Of a stretch of DNA of 64,000 nucleotides, positions 21,427 to 33,100 are shown one piece after another (position 1 is the stretch's first letter; the number at the start of each line of letters is the position of its first letter). This DNA is from Annona cherimola (Eukaryota > Streptophyta > Magnoliopsida > Magnoliales > Annonaceae), in the NCBI GenBank assembly GCA_030490835.1, contig CM059972.1:38357452-38421451 (forward strand). Direction: 5' to 3'. The translations under genes were made by a program, and so were the position numbers. The notes below the pieces were generated by a model, which was given only the letters and a program-made list of their open reading frames with translations, searched no databases and was not told where the DNA came from.

Positions 21427-22490
21427 CCGGCCGTGCTGCCAGGATGTTTAGTCCCGGGGAGATCAAGTCCGGCTTCAGTATCTCCGGCGTTTCCGAATCC
21501 GCGAGCTGAGAACGATGCCAACACCGGTGCTGGACGGACTTCGAGCCTAGTCCCGTGGAAGATGATTGTTGTCGTCGGCGGCGACTTGGAACGACCCATA
21601 GATGCCGAACTGACGTATTTGCGAATTACATCGCCGCCTGCTGCTCCGACGGATGTCGCCGGTCAACAGATGGCAATCGGCAACCAGGCCCTCGCCGTCG
21701 AACACCCCATTCACCAGAATCATTCTAATACCGCCCGCTTTCTTCACTGTCTCCCCCTTGACAGCTCTAGAATCGATTCCTCTGTCGCACAAAACGATCT
21801 TCCCTGCCACCGACTTGGAGACCAGAGATCCACCCAAACAACGAGAGGAAGAATATCCGTCGCCGCCTTAGCTCCCGGCGTAAATAAGGGGGTATAGCCG
21901 ACCAGGCTTGAGTCCGGGCCCGCCATATATGTTGACGCGAGGGATCATCCGGCCGTTGCCGAGCTTCACATCAGCAGGGAAATCCCTGTCCATCGAGCCG
22001 GCACCTACGGTAGCAACTCACGGCGCTACCCTCGTTACCGTCAGCCCGCCGGTCCCGCCGTTTCCAACCGTCGCCGAGACAGAGGCTCCAGCTTCAGCAG
22101 CTGCAAACGCTCTGGTTGCAATGGCGTTGAGGTAGTACAGCACCACCATCCCCTCCGATGCCGAGCGAGATCACATGGACGCCATCCGCCATTGCGGCGT
22201 CAAAGGCAGCCAAGATGTCGGATTCGAAGCATCAGGCGAGCCGTGCTTTGGGGGTTATGCTGGCGGCAACGCTGCGGGCGTACCCCAGCGTGGAGGCGAG
22301 GAATGCGTACCTCCCTGTGGCAATGGACGCCGTGTAGGTGTCGTGCCCGTTGGAGCGGGACTCCAGCGTCCGTTCATCTGGCCATTGGTGTGCTCGACGT
22401 TGGCCAGGCCAGAGAGGGAGTCTTGCTCAATGGTGGGGTCTTCGATATAGTTGAGGGAGATGACGGGTGGGAACGGCCGAGTTGACTCAG
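21427..22490 (-). pseudogene. Subtilisin-like protease (SBT) gene fragment
   Basis: Minus-strand pieces in family order include the histidine region (NGHDTYTASIATGRY, normally GHGTHTAS), DILAAFDAAMADGV, a damaged oxyanion-hole segment (GNGGTGGLTVT), GAGSMDRDFPADVKLGNGR, the protease-associated segment SVAGKIVLCDRGI, GLVADCHLL and TTTIIFHGTRLEVRPAPV. Plant subtilases are secreted serine proteases of about 750 residues. This piece covers roughly the middle 330, lacks the catalytic Asp region and stops just before the catalytic Ser region. Several frame changes and an internal stop are present, and the second histidine of the HGTH motif is tyrosine. It joins the antisense of the Ca2+-ATPase fragment near 17399, so this is a chimeric assembly of gene pieces, not a gene in its native place. 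Confidence 0.85.
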
Positions 22491-22581
22491 GTGGATGAGT
22501 CCGGTCGTGATTCGCCCCAAACTCTATCGTATGCCGAGATTTTCTCTTTCTTCTTTTGTTACTGCCCCGGACTGCTTACCC

Positions 22582-22583
<2 letters not shown>
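22491..22583. other. Border of subtilase fragment
   Basis: Sequence loses similarity to subtilase and turns AT-rich. No terminal inverted repeat or Helitron-type end is evident by eye. Confidence 0.35.

Positions 22584-22626
<43 letters not shown>
22584..22626. repeat. Microsatellite (TTA)14
   Basis: An uninterrupted TTA/ATT run of 43 bases at the border between the captured gene fragments and unassigned DNA. Confidence 0.97.
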
Positions 22627-22628
<2 letters not shown>

Positions 22629-23402
22629 AAATATACCCCATCATTAACTAGAAAGATCAATGACCTTTCCTTTTTCATAAGCACTTAGCATCTGAATAAA
22701 ATCAAATGCACTTATATTTTCATAACATCAAACATTATACATTCATTTAGGAATCAAAAGGATCAAAAGGAAACTCCTTTTTTCCTACATTTCTCATTTC
22801 TATCTTCGCTTTTCATGGTGTAAGGTTGCTTTTCCTTACACATACAAATTATGTTTACATAACCTGTCATTTTATCATAAACTTAAACTGTAAACCAACA
22901 ATCATTAGAGAGTCGGTACCTAGGTGCTGCCCGTATGGCATCATAGCATTGCCCTTGAACATAAGTAAAGTCCAACACAATTTTGTGCTATATTAAATGA
23001 GGTGTGGTAAACCTCCAGTATGGGGGTTATAGATGTAGGGTACCATTATTCTACCCAATATCTATTTATATTCCCTTCTATTTTTTGTCTCTTCTTAGGT
23101 TCCCCTTACCACCTTTTTCATCTTATTTGATACCTTTGTCATTCTTCCTTCATATATAATCTACATTGTTGAGTATAGCAAACCAGCTACATTTTCTTAA
23201 ATAATTATATTATTGCATCATAATTAGGCACAATAAAAGACAATACACATTGCATATGTCTTATGATTCTAATCTATCTCTTTCATTATTTTTCACTCTT
23301 CCTCTACGTCTATCTACCAATCCTTGTTAAGATATCATCTCTCTGATATCAAGTCTTTTCTTCCCACACTTATTTATCAATCCTTGCTCTGATTCCAACT
23401 TC
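22627..23402. other. Unassigned AT-rich sequence
   Basis: No coding motif, tandem repeat or LTR landmark is seen on either strand. It may be internal retrotransposon spacer or host intergenic DNA. Confidence 0.4.
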
Positions 23403-23890
23403 TGTGGCGCTCCAACCCGAGACGTCACATCCTTACTCCAAGACCTTATCGATTGGTAAATGTGAATCATGATTGTTGCCATGATCACGCGGCCAGTTCT
23501 TAATTGGATCTTGTCCAAAAAATTTTTCGTTTCATCATCATTTCATGTCTTTGCATTCCACACCATTCATCTTACAAGCGACAATACACTTGTAATAAAT
23601 TGCATATATCATTCATAACATCACATCTTGCTCTTCTACATTAAAGGTCCTTTTGACCTGATCATGGCATATTCACTTCATACATGCATCCAACCCTTAG
23701 TTCACATAGAACTTAAAACCTAAATAAGTTCACATACATCAACTTAAATTATTAAGGCATATCATCTCATACATCATGGCTAATCATTTTAACCCACATT
23801 TTCATATCATCTCTTACGTTTCATTAGATGCTCAGGTCCACGACCTCTTGAACTTCCCGGTACCTATCTAAGGTTTGGGAAAAAAAATAT

Positions 23891-23902
23891 GAGTGATAAC
23901 TC
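23891..23902 (-). other. Stem-loop GAGT-TATC-ACTC of LTR F
   Basis: Loop as in B, another long-subfamily copy. The acceptor-like site that follows in LTR sense is TTAGATAG|GT instead of ACAG|GT. Confidence 0.45.
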
Positions 23903-24048
23903 AGTAAGGAAGCATTTTGGGCAAGACTTTTCTTTAAAATATTTTCATGAACATCCATTCTTAAAACCATTTACAAGCCACGTCTGGGCTTGTTAAGGCA
24001 AAACATATGCATTTTACCCTCTTTAAGTAATTTTCTTTGGTCTTGTGT

Positions 24049-24309
24049 GAACATTTATAATGTTTCAAGACATTTACATAAAACCTTCTTTTGTCAATGG
24101 ACGTTTTTACATCCAAAACATTTTTCATCATAAATTCCTTTAGCCAAGGGACATCTGATGTCCCAAAACATCTTTGACATAACTTTCTTTGGCAATGGAC
24201 ATTCATATGTCCTAAAATATTTTTCCACATAAACTCTTTGGCAAAGGACATTCTCATGTCTAAAAATATTTTTTATTTAAGTACTTTGGCAATGGACATT
24301 CTCATGTCC
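24049..24309 (-). repeat. Hairpin array in LTR F, about 6 units
   Basis: Palindromes at 24049, 24099, 24148, 24197, 24246 and 24294, spaced 48-50 bases. Examples are GGGACAT-CTG-ATGTCCC at 24148 and GGACAT-TCAT-ATGTCC at 24197. The unit at 24049 has GAACAT/ATGTTT, one base short of full compensation. Confidence 0.8.
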
Positions 24310-24859
24310 CTAAACACTTTTCACATAAATTCTTTTCATAATCCCCATATTGGGGATTGTTTATAACAAGCAAGGCATAAAACTTATTTCGTAATCTCCA
24401 TTTCGGAGCTTGTTATAGCAACATGACAAAAATACATAATCCATTTTTATGAAAGCGTTTGCATAAAAACATTTCATCTCATCCTTGTTATTTACACCTT
24501 TTTGTGTAAAACACCTTATTATGACTTATGAAATTCCCATATAGGATAACTTTTCATATAAACGCTTTTATGTCCCAATCCTTAGGGTTTTCAAAATCAA
24601 AACATATGCAAATGCATTTCTTCCCATCCAGTAGTGACACTTAGCAAGTGATCATTCTACCTTTTAGAAGAGAATCCATCATTAACAGCATGCTAATCAG
24701 GCGGCCGTTCTTTCATCTTCTCCCATCTCAGGGAGGGCGTTGTTAGCCTCCTGCCATCTCTTAGCAACTTGGCCATATGTAGAGTGGGCCTCGATCCATC
24801 TCCGACCGTGATCTACAACCGACCTATTCCTTGTATGGGTGCACCATACATCATCATCA

Positions 24860-25042
24860 CAAACCGCAGTCCGTGTGGTTTAAGGTATCACAGACTGCAG
24901 CCCGTGTCCTTTTAAACCACTTGAAAAAGCGGGATCATAGACAGCAGTCCGCATCCATTCTTGAAAAACATCACAGACCGAGGTCTATGTCTTTTGAAAT
25001 CATTTTGAGAAAGAACATCACAAACCGCAGTCCGTGTCAACT
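24860..25042 (-). repeat. Dyad repeats (CACAGACCGCAGTCCGTGT-like) in LTR F
   Basis: Five copies at about 24863, 24888, 24940, 24970 and 25020, each an imperfect inverted repeat CAC-N-GAC...GTC-N-GTG. An open frame on the + strand (24831-25067) is a translation of them. Confidence 0.6.
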
Positions 25043-25989
25043 TGTAAAGCGAGTGCACCCACTTTAAACAAGTTTAATTTGAAATCTAGTTTTAGGATGA
25101 CCTTCCTTGAATTCTTTTAGAAAAATTTTGAGTAAAATATTTTGATAAGAAATTGAAATGTTTGAGAAAATAATAAATCTTAAAATCCTTATGATGAAAG
25201 AACTTCAAAGCTTTTGAATTTTCAAGAATAAACCACATATTTTCCTAGCATCTTCTTGGTTTCCATTTTGGGGCCTTTTGCTCACGAAGGTCATGCAATT
25301 GTATCATCCCCTTCTTAACCACCCTGTTATCAAATCCTTGTCCACATATCCAATTTGCCATTTTTACATAGAGAGGGGCTTGCATAGCCTTTTGCATGCT
25401 ATTTTAGCAACCCGAAATCAAACCATTTTATAAAATCAACTTATCTGGTCGGCCATCCTTAAACCCCTTTTTATCAACATCCATATAAACATTTTTAAAG
25501 ACATTTTCAACATATTTCCTTATCTAAAGGAAATCAAAACTTTTCTAATATCATTTTAAACATATAGACCATGTCCAATTATCATTTATGTTTAAACGTT
25601 ATGCCATAGAAATCAAATCCCTTTTGAAATTAATATCATAAAGAACGTGTTCTTAAAATCCATCGCCATAAAGCATGAAATCCTTAAGAAACAACATCAT
25701 GAAGAATTTGCCTACTTTAACCAAATTCCTAAATCCATCAACATAAAGCAATCCCAATCCTTGGCAACACTTGTGATAAAATAATCATCTTAAAAAGTGT
25801 TGTTTGCTTCCCATAAAGCAAACCTTGAGACTTTTCATTAAAGTCATCCTTTTTCAAAACTTGTGGCTTTTCATTAAAGCCATCATTTTCAAAACTTATG
25901 TTTGCCCATTCATCAAAATATCATCATAAATATTTTCAATCATGTCAACACAGAAAGAAAATAGTATTTTGGAAAGTTCGCTTGTTTAC

Positions 25990-26036
25990 CTAAGATAGTC
26001 TTAACCTCGTTCTTCCATTCTTTTCCTTGCCTTTGC
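25990..26036 (-). other. Putative 47-nt micro-exon of LTR F
   Basis: LTR sense: TTTATCTAG before, GCAAAGGCAAGG at the start, GTAAACAAGC after. Confidence 0.45.
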
Positions 26037-27236
26037 CTAGATAAATGAAAATAATATTTCATTTATATGCATCAAATTCAAATGTTTGCATCCATTAGGG
26101 TTTTCCAACCTACATGAATCTATTTGGATTTACGTTAAACTAACTTAACTCAGTTGCCTTTCAAGTTGGGTGTCCATTTTCCAATTCTCACATTGGTATA
26201 AGTTGTGCTTCCATAGCACTCATACCTTTTAAAATCCACTTATAATCGGTTAAACTCTCTTAATCACTTATCATACTTGTTATATCCCATTGTAAGTTAA
26301 ATTCCATCCCAAAAATTTAGAATTTAACATTTATTTGGATTTATTCCTCAATCTGTCTACAATGCTGAAATTAGACACACTGATCTCTCTAATTTTTGAC
26401 TCATAATTAAATCAAGGAATTTAAGTCTAAAATTTCTGTCATACCTTAATAACTACATTAGTTAACCAAAATAAATATTTTCAACACAATATATGAAATA
26501 TTTATATTTATTTTGGTATTTTTCACTCTGCTGGACAGAAGTATTAATTTTCAGACAACTATAATCACATTAATTATTAGGTATATATATACCTTTAAAA
26601 AATTAATTTTTATTTTGGTAAAGTGTTATAAAATATGTATTCCATCTCATATAAAAGTTTGAGCTCAAAATTACCTCGATAAAAATTATTAAAAATCATT
26701 TGGTACAGTTGATCCTGACACTCGTTCAACCATGTTCAGGTTGATTTTCCCAGATTTTTAATATACAACCTACTTATCCTTTTGAGTTGAAAATTGTGTT
26801 GTTCCTTAATAACCCAATATTTAGTTTTCACACAAAGTTTCCTGCTAAAAATCATTCATTTACTATTTCATTCATATTGTTCTTTCCTACTCCAGATTCA
26901 ATACATATAAACATATCCATGTGATTCATTTCACCCTCATAAATATTAAAACATAATATATATGAGGGTTTGGTTTTCTTAATCATTCAGAAAGAATTCA
27001 AGGATATATTTACCCTTGAATTAAATATTTTTAACCATCTTTACCTTAATCATCAACCAAACATGATTTAGGTTAGCGTATATGAATCAAAAATGCATAA
27101 TACTCACCAAAATTAAACATGAACATGGGTAAACCTTATTGAATCTTTTTCCCTTCCTTTCTTATTCTTTTCCTCCTTGCTTGGCCTACTTGGGATGACC
27201 CTAGCTGCTGCTCCTTTGTGGAGAAAATTTTCTCTC

Positions 27237-27238
<2 letters not shown>

Positions 27239-27291
<53 letters not shown>
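27239..27291. repeat. Microsatellite (CT)n
   Basis: About 26 CT units in + orientation. On the LTR sense strand this is a GA run in the inferred leader. It produces a spurious arginine/glutamate-rich frame on the minus strand and a serine/leucine-rich one on the plus strand. Confidence 0.97.
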
Positions 27292-27294
<3 letters not shown>

Positions 27295-27373
27295 TTTTCT
27301 TGCTGGAACGTCCCCAAGGGCTGCCCCTTTTGTCTCTTTTAAAAGGATGCTTTCCACCTTACTTACTCCCTAA

Positions 27374-27378
27374 GTCTT
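27374..27378. repeat. Target-site duplication of LTR G (left copy)
   Basis: GTCTT before TGTAAAATCC, repeated at 30288-30292. Confidence 0.92.
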
Positions 27379-29086
27379 TGTAAAATCCCAATTTTAGGAA
27401 CGTGTATGAAACCCTAGAGTTATAAACCCTGGGTAATGTAATGATATTTATATAAAATATATATTAATGATATTTTGTAATATATGGCATTGGAGGATTA
27501 AATAGCTAATTATGGAATGTTAATTTGGATGAATAGTAAAATGTGAATAGTGATCATGTGATTAAAGGGAAGTGTAAGTTAATCACTTTGGATTAACTTA
27601 ATCATAAAAGACGAAAAAGGAAGCTTCCCATTAAAAAACAAAAGATAAATAGTGATGCTTTTTGAATTTTTTTAATGATTTTCGGATTTAAGGATGATTT
27701 TGAAGAAAAAATGAAGAAAAATTCATAATTTGCAATCCGGACATCGGATTGAGATGAAATTTTTTATGGATGGCCAAAATCTTATGATGAACATAATGAG
27801 TGGTCTAAGATCTATCAAAAATCATGAATCAAGAGTCAAGATCAAACATCGTTTGGAGATTAAAAATTACTTTTTACTTTAATATTAATGTAGGTTTGAC
27901 TTTTTACTATTTTAATTAAGTAAATAGTATTTTTAATTAATAAAAATCTACACAAATCTCAAGGAGGGCATTGGCGTGGATAGGGCTTGGATTTTTGAGC
28001 CAAAATCAATGGCTCACATTTAATCTTATCTTATGATCAATGGCTTAGATGGATTTTTGATTAAAATATACATTTTTATATAAAAAAATAATTAATTTGG
28101 AGCATGAAAGGGACATTTTGGGGGCTGGCACATTGCTCAAGGGTTTCTTGGAAATTGGTTGGAAATTTCCTTGGCAAAAATATTTATAATTTAGTCCAAA
28201 TTCAAGGGGGTAAATTGTAAATTCATGAGAAATCAAATCTTATAAGAGGAGAGCACCCTTGGACGTCCAAGCACACCTCCCACACTCTCCCAAGCTTGAG
28301 TAAGCTCACTCCCACGATTTGAAGCAAGAGAGAAAGAGAGTGAAGAGGAAAGACAGAGAAAGAGAGAAGGAGGAGAGGAGTTCTTCACTTGAGGTAAGTG
28401 AACTCTTCCCAAATTTCTTTTGGGTGTTAAGTAGGGTAACCATGCTTAGATAATGCATAAGCATGAGAAAATAAGTGTAGTTACCATGCCAAATTGGAAT
28501 TATGCCTAAACATCAAGAATTTTGAGCGAAGATAGAGCATTTAGGAAAATAACATATGATATGTGTAAATAATACTCCAAAATTGCTACATGATGATTTG
28601 GGATGAGTAATAATGATGATTATGATGTTGAAATGATGATATATTAATCTCATGATTTTTGGATTTAAGAAGTATGCTTAACTGAAATTATGATGAATTT
28701 TAGTATATGGAGAAAGAGATTTAATTGGCCAAGTTAATGATGATAAATTCATGAATTTTTCCATGATATACTAACTAAGAGCTATGTCATGGTATTTTTT
28801 ATTGTTGGAAAAAATGTCAATTTATGGAACCCATGAACAGTACCCAACTCGCTGTGAACAGTAATCGTGAACAGTAATCATGAATAGTAAATAGTGTAAA
28901 TTAAGTAAAAATAAGATTGATATTTATAAGGAATGATATTAGTTCTATAAAGCATTAGGGTAAAAAACCCATAGGGAGTAGAAACCTAATAACTTTTAGG
29001 TTTAACCTTTATAGGAAGTATGGAAGGTCATAAATGATTATGACACATATATGATAAAGTGTAAAATATCATTTTCACTTGTATAG

Positions 29087-29133
29087 GAAAAGGAAAAGAA
29101 AGTATAAAGGAGTCAGATTGAAGCAAAGCAAAG
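29087..29133 (+). other. Putative 47-nt micro-exon of LTR G
   Basis: Preceded by CACTTGTATAG and followed by GTAAGTAAGC. It starts GAAAAGGAAAAG, so the purine pattern is kept although the bases differ from the GCAAAGG form. Confidence 0.45.
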
Positions 29134-29877
29134 GTAAGTAAGCAAACCCTTTTGAAAATATGTTTTATTTCAAGTATTTATGAAATATGTTTAAGGGTGG
29201 CCATTCCTATAATGTTTTGAAATGATGAATGTTTATGAGTTTGTATGAAAAGTCATGCCGGTATATTGATACCATGTGATGTTCATGGACATGTGCATAT
29301 GTATGATGCATAATGAAGAGGCTTTGGTGGAAGTAGAAAGCGGATCAGAAGGTCCCCCTTCACTATTGCCGAGTCGTATGGGCTGTGTGACGGCGGCGTC
29401 CTCCCAAGAGGTGAAGGCAAAAGAATGTTATGTGTGAATGAATGCATTGCATTTTCATACATGGATTGAAAGGAAAGCATTGATTTAAAATGATGTTTTA
29501 AAGGGATGGTGCAAATAATTCTCTACATGAGAATGACAAGTGACCTGGGTAAGAGGTATATAATGCATGAAAAATGAAAAGTCATGCATGTAGGAGACCA
29601 GGTAGGCTAATCAAGGTAAAGGACGTGAGGTCTCCTTGACGAGACTAAGTCGGAGAAGCCGGCGTAATGGACCATGCTATGTGAGATGTTTCCCAAGCTA
29701 GCGTACCCACACATGAAGGTTTATGTCAGGAATGGAAAAGAAGCATTTGCACATCCAATGTTTATAAAACGATTTTTATGAAAAGGTTTTTGTTCATTTG
29801 ATAGTTGATCACTTGGTAAGTGTCTTCTATCGAATGAAGAGGAATGCATTTAAATGAAAGAAAAATAATTGCTTATT

Positions 29878-29889
29878 GAGTTTCGACTC
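29878..29889 (+). other. Stem-loop GAGT-TTCG-ACTC of LTR G
   Basis: Loop TTCG; followed by CTCAT, a T-rich tract and CAGACAG|GT. Confidence 0.5.
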
Positions 29890-30292
29890 ATGTTTTGTTT
29901 TTCCAACCTCAGACAGGTATAGGGAAAGCCAAGAGATGAAGGGCATGTGTTGCTAAAGGAAAAGAGAAATCTACAAAGGTTAGTAGATTTTTGTATGAAT
30001 AGATGCCCTAATGGGATATAATAAAAAAGGACATAGGTTGTATGAAATTATGAAGTTATGAATAATATGAGAAGTTGATGATTTATGATGATATGGATAA
30101 GTTCATTATGAATGATGATGAATATATGTTTATGTGATGAAAGAAAAGAAAAAGAAAAAAAGAAATTTTTTTGGACAAGATCCAATTAAGTACCCACCGT
30201 GTGATCAGGGCAACAATCCTGAGTCACGTTTACTAATCCATAAGATCCCGGAGTAAGGCTTCTAGGCACCCCATTCGGGGCGCCATAGTCTT

Positions 30293-30964
30293 CCATCTTG
30301 CTTGCTCCCTAAGTCTTCCACTTTGCTTTCTCCTTAAGCTTCCTCCTTTACTTGTTCCCTAAGAAATCTCTTTTGTCCTTTTGTGATTAAACAATTTCCA
30401 TGATAATTAGCTTAATCCAATCCTTCCATAACATAGATTTTATAATTTTATTCAATTGTTTCAAGTTTCGTCTCAAACCGACTTTTCTACGTCAAGTTAT
30501 GATCCAATGAAATTATCCTTTGGGTATATGATGAAAAATAAATAATTATCATCTTAATCCCATCACATTTTCCTTAATCCAATACACACATAAGGTTGAG
30601 CCCAAATTCATGAGCTTATCTTTCAATTTTCATCTCAATCCGCTTTATAGGCATCAAGTTATGAATTTTCTACATTTTCCAACATAATTTCATAACTATC
30701 ATTCTAATTTTCTTTAATCAAATCATGATAATTAAAATAATTATTCATGACACATTAACATTTCCCAATCCCTATTAAGCCACTTTAGTCATATTGACTT
30801 CCATTGGGCTATTGCGATTAATCTTAATCACCATTCTTAATTATAACCCTAATTACAAAATATCATTAAATCATAAAATCATCCATAAATCAACCAAATC
30901 AGACATAATTCATATTTATATGCCGATTGCATATATATGTGCCCCACTTGGGTCAGGGTATCAC
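30293..30964 (-). mobile_element. Gypsy-type LTR F, second segment
   Basis: Continues F after solo LTR G and ends GGGTCAGGGTATCAC, slightly short of the family end CACA. I could not find a convincing target duplication between 23398-23402 and the bases after 30964, so F may have lost its exact right end. Confidence 0.8.
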
Positions 30965-31201
30965 TGGATACTTAGTATTGACACAAAATTATGAAGTTAC
31001 GAATGATATGTGCGATTGATTACAAGTGTATGTTGCTTGTAGTAGATGAAAGGAAAAGGAATGAAATGAAAAAAAATTTGGACGAGATCCAATTGAAAAC
31101 CCACCGCTTTATCAGGGCAGCAATCCTATTTCACATTTACCAATTGATAATGATCTTGAAGTAAGGCTCAGGTTGTGACACTTCGGGTTAGGGGCGCCGC
31201 A
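30965..31201 (+). mobile_element. Gypsy-type LTR H, 3' terminal fragment
   Basis: About 240 bp matching the last part of LTRs such as G and A, in + orientation, ending GGGGCGCCGCA. The rest of this LTR is not seen nearby. Confidence 0.75.
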
Positions 31202-31946
31202 TTTACATTATTAGTAACTTAGTTCTTCAAAAATCTATTTCTTACAAATTATAATCATCGCAAGCTTACACCAAATTGGATAGTCTTTTTATGTGAAAAG
31301 GGCATTTGATAGTGAATCTTTTGTCCTAGAAACAATTGATGGTTGAACTATATCCAAGGTGGAACGCTAAACATTTAAGGCATTTATACATAAAAAATCA
31401 AAAGGCCATAGGGACCCAGTTACATACAAAGAAATATTTCCAAAAAGAGAAAGATAATTATTCTTAACTATGAAGGATCCTAAGATCCTACCAATGTCAA
31501 TGAATCAAATAAGTGCCAATAAGGTCTCATTTCTATAACAAATGATCCTTAGATTAGACTTAAGAACTAAAAAAGATTAAATATGACCTTAATTCAAAAA
31601 TAAAGGATCCTATGATCCATCAAAGATCCAAACAATAAGGTTAAAAAAAATCGTCCTACAACAATCTATAAATAGAACAAAAGGTACATTGACCAAAATG
31701 TAAGTAAAAAAAAAAACAAATAGTCATAGGGCCCCATTTTTCGTAATGAAAATCTACAAGACCCTCCTCAAAATTTTTTAAACACATATCAAAGTATGAA
31801 ACTTCATGCATAATATCCAAAAAAAATTTCAAAATAGCCTCCATTCTTTTTGTCCTCATAAGTTTATAAAAAAGATTTTACTTATTCGTAGAACCTCCAT
31901 TGTCAGCAGCATTATCATCCACAATATCATCTTTCTCATTAGCTAC
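31202..31946. other. Unassigned sequence, left part of an older host segment
   Basis: AT-rich, no recognised gene. It contains several copies of AAGGATCCTA(A/T)GATCC-like words. After removal of LTRs I and J it would join 39927 onward. Confidence 0.4.
31942..31946. repeat. Target-site duplication of LTR I (left copy)
   Basis: GCTAC here versus ACTAC at 39922-39926: four of five bases agree. Confidence 0.7.
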
Positions 31947-33091
31947 TGTAATACCCAGACCTAAGTAGGACTCATATAATTGCATTTAAGGTGTAATGAT
32001 GATTTATATATGAATTGATTGATTTTTGGATGATTTTTATGAATTGATGAATTTTGCAATTAGGGTTTGCAATTAAGAATGATGATTAAGATTAATTGCT
32101 AAAGCCCAATGTGAGTCAAGATGAATAAAGGGGCTTAATGAGGATTATAATATGGTAATGTGGAATGAATATTTATTTTAATTTTCATGATTTAATTAAT
32201 GGAGATTAAATAGAAATTATGGAATTATGTTGGAAATCATAGAAAATTCATAACTTGATGCCTATAAGGCGAAATGAGATGAAATTTGAAAGGCAAGCTC
32301 ATGATTTTGGGCTCAACAATATGAGTGTATTGGATTAAGATAAATGTGATGAGATTAAGGTGATAATTATTTGATTTTAATCTCACACTCTAAGGTTATT
32401 TTCAAAGGTTCATAACTTGATGTAGAAACGTCGATTTGAGATGAAATTTGAAATAATTGAATAAAATTATGAAATCTATGGTATGAGTGAATTGGATTAA
32501 GCTAATTACCATTTAAAAGTTATTAATTGGAAAAAGGTATCTAGCATTGACTTTTTGCACCCTAGACTACCATAGAATTATGTTAAAGAAAGTGAGTTAA
32601 ATGACTTTTTTTAATGCTATGCAAGGTGTCAAAATGGAGGTGAATGGAGCTGGATTTTATGGATTTATTTAATGGTCAAATCCATGAAAAATTCAAGATT
32701 TAAATTCATTGGTTTACTGCCTAAGTTTAGCTCAAAATGAGGCATAGAGTATGTGGCAACCAAGGGGACGTCCAAGGGCATATATGGCATGGAAAATTTG
32801 TTTTTTAAAAATCCTAAAATTCATATCTAAATTGCCTAAAACCTAGGTAAAGTAAACGGGCACATAAATATGTGAAATTGAGGCATAAAAATGTCAAAAT
32901 CCACGCCTAAGGGGGGCGTCACCTAGTGGATAGCAATGCATTTCTTAAATGCATGGATTTTGATGATTTTTGATAATTAGAAAATGGGTATTTTACTTGG
33001 ATATAAAATTGCCATGTCATCAAGGGATACGTTAGAACTAAATTACCCTCATGACATGTGGAAAAGTGGGTCCCATGGTCTGGTAAAAAAA

Positions 33092-33100
33092 TATAAAAAG
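33092..33100 (+). promoter_or_regulatory. TATA box of LTR I
   Basis: TATAAAAAG about 200 bases before the donor-like GTAAGT at 33298, with GGCGTCC and a long purine-rich run in between. Confidence 0.6.

Larger units (their letters stand above)
23403..27378 (-). mobile_element. Gypsy-type LTR F, first segment (long subfamily)
   Basis: Starts TGTGGCGCTCC (reverse complement of the family end) and carries the long-subfamily landmarks on the minus strand: terminal block, stem-loop at 23891-23902, hairpin array 24049-24309, dyad repeats 24860-25042, micro-exon candidate 25990-26036 and a long CT run (minus GA) at 27239-27291. It is interrupted at 27378 by solo LTR G and resumes at 30293. Together the two parts make about 4.65 kb. 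The usual TATAAAAG box has become TTTAAAAG near 27339. Confidence 0.87.
27379..30287 (+). mobile_element. Solo LTR G, gypsy-type, short subfamily
   Basis: A 2909-bp unit starting TGTAAAATCCC and ending GGGGCGCCATA (one change from the usual CACA end), flanked by GTCTT and inserted in LTR F in the opposite orientation. Landmarks: TTATAAGAG near 28239, GGACGTCC at 28261-28268, purine-rich leader, GTAAGT at 28394, micro-exon candidate 29087-29133, stem-loop 29878-29889. No internal sequence is present. It resembles A in length and order but the two have diverged considerably. Confidence 0.93.

Noticed and set aside
21400..21897. 165-codon plus-strand frame
   Set aside because: It is the antisense of the subtilase fragment and begins inside LTR E.
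16380..22626. Pack-MULE or Helitron call for the gene-fragment chimera
   Set aside because: No terminal inverted repeats with 9-bp duplications and no TC...CTRR ends were seen by eye, so the carrier was left unnamed.
27136..27383. Arginine/glutamate-rich minus-strand frame and its plus-strand partner
   Set aside because: Produced by the (CT)n microsatellite in LTR F.
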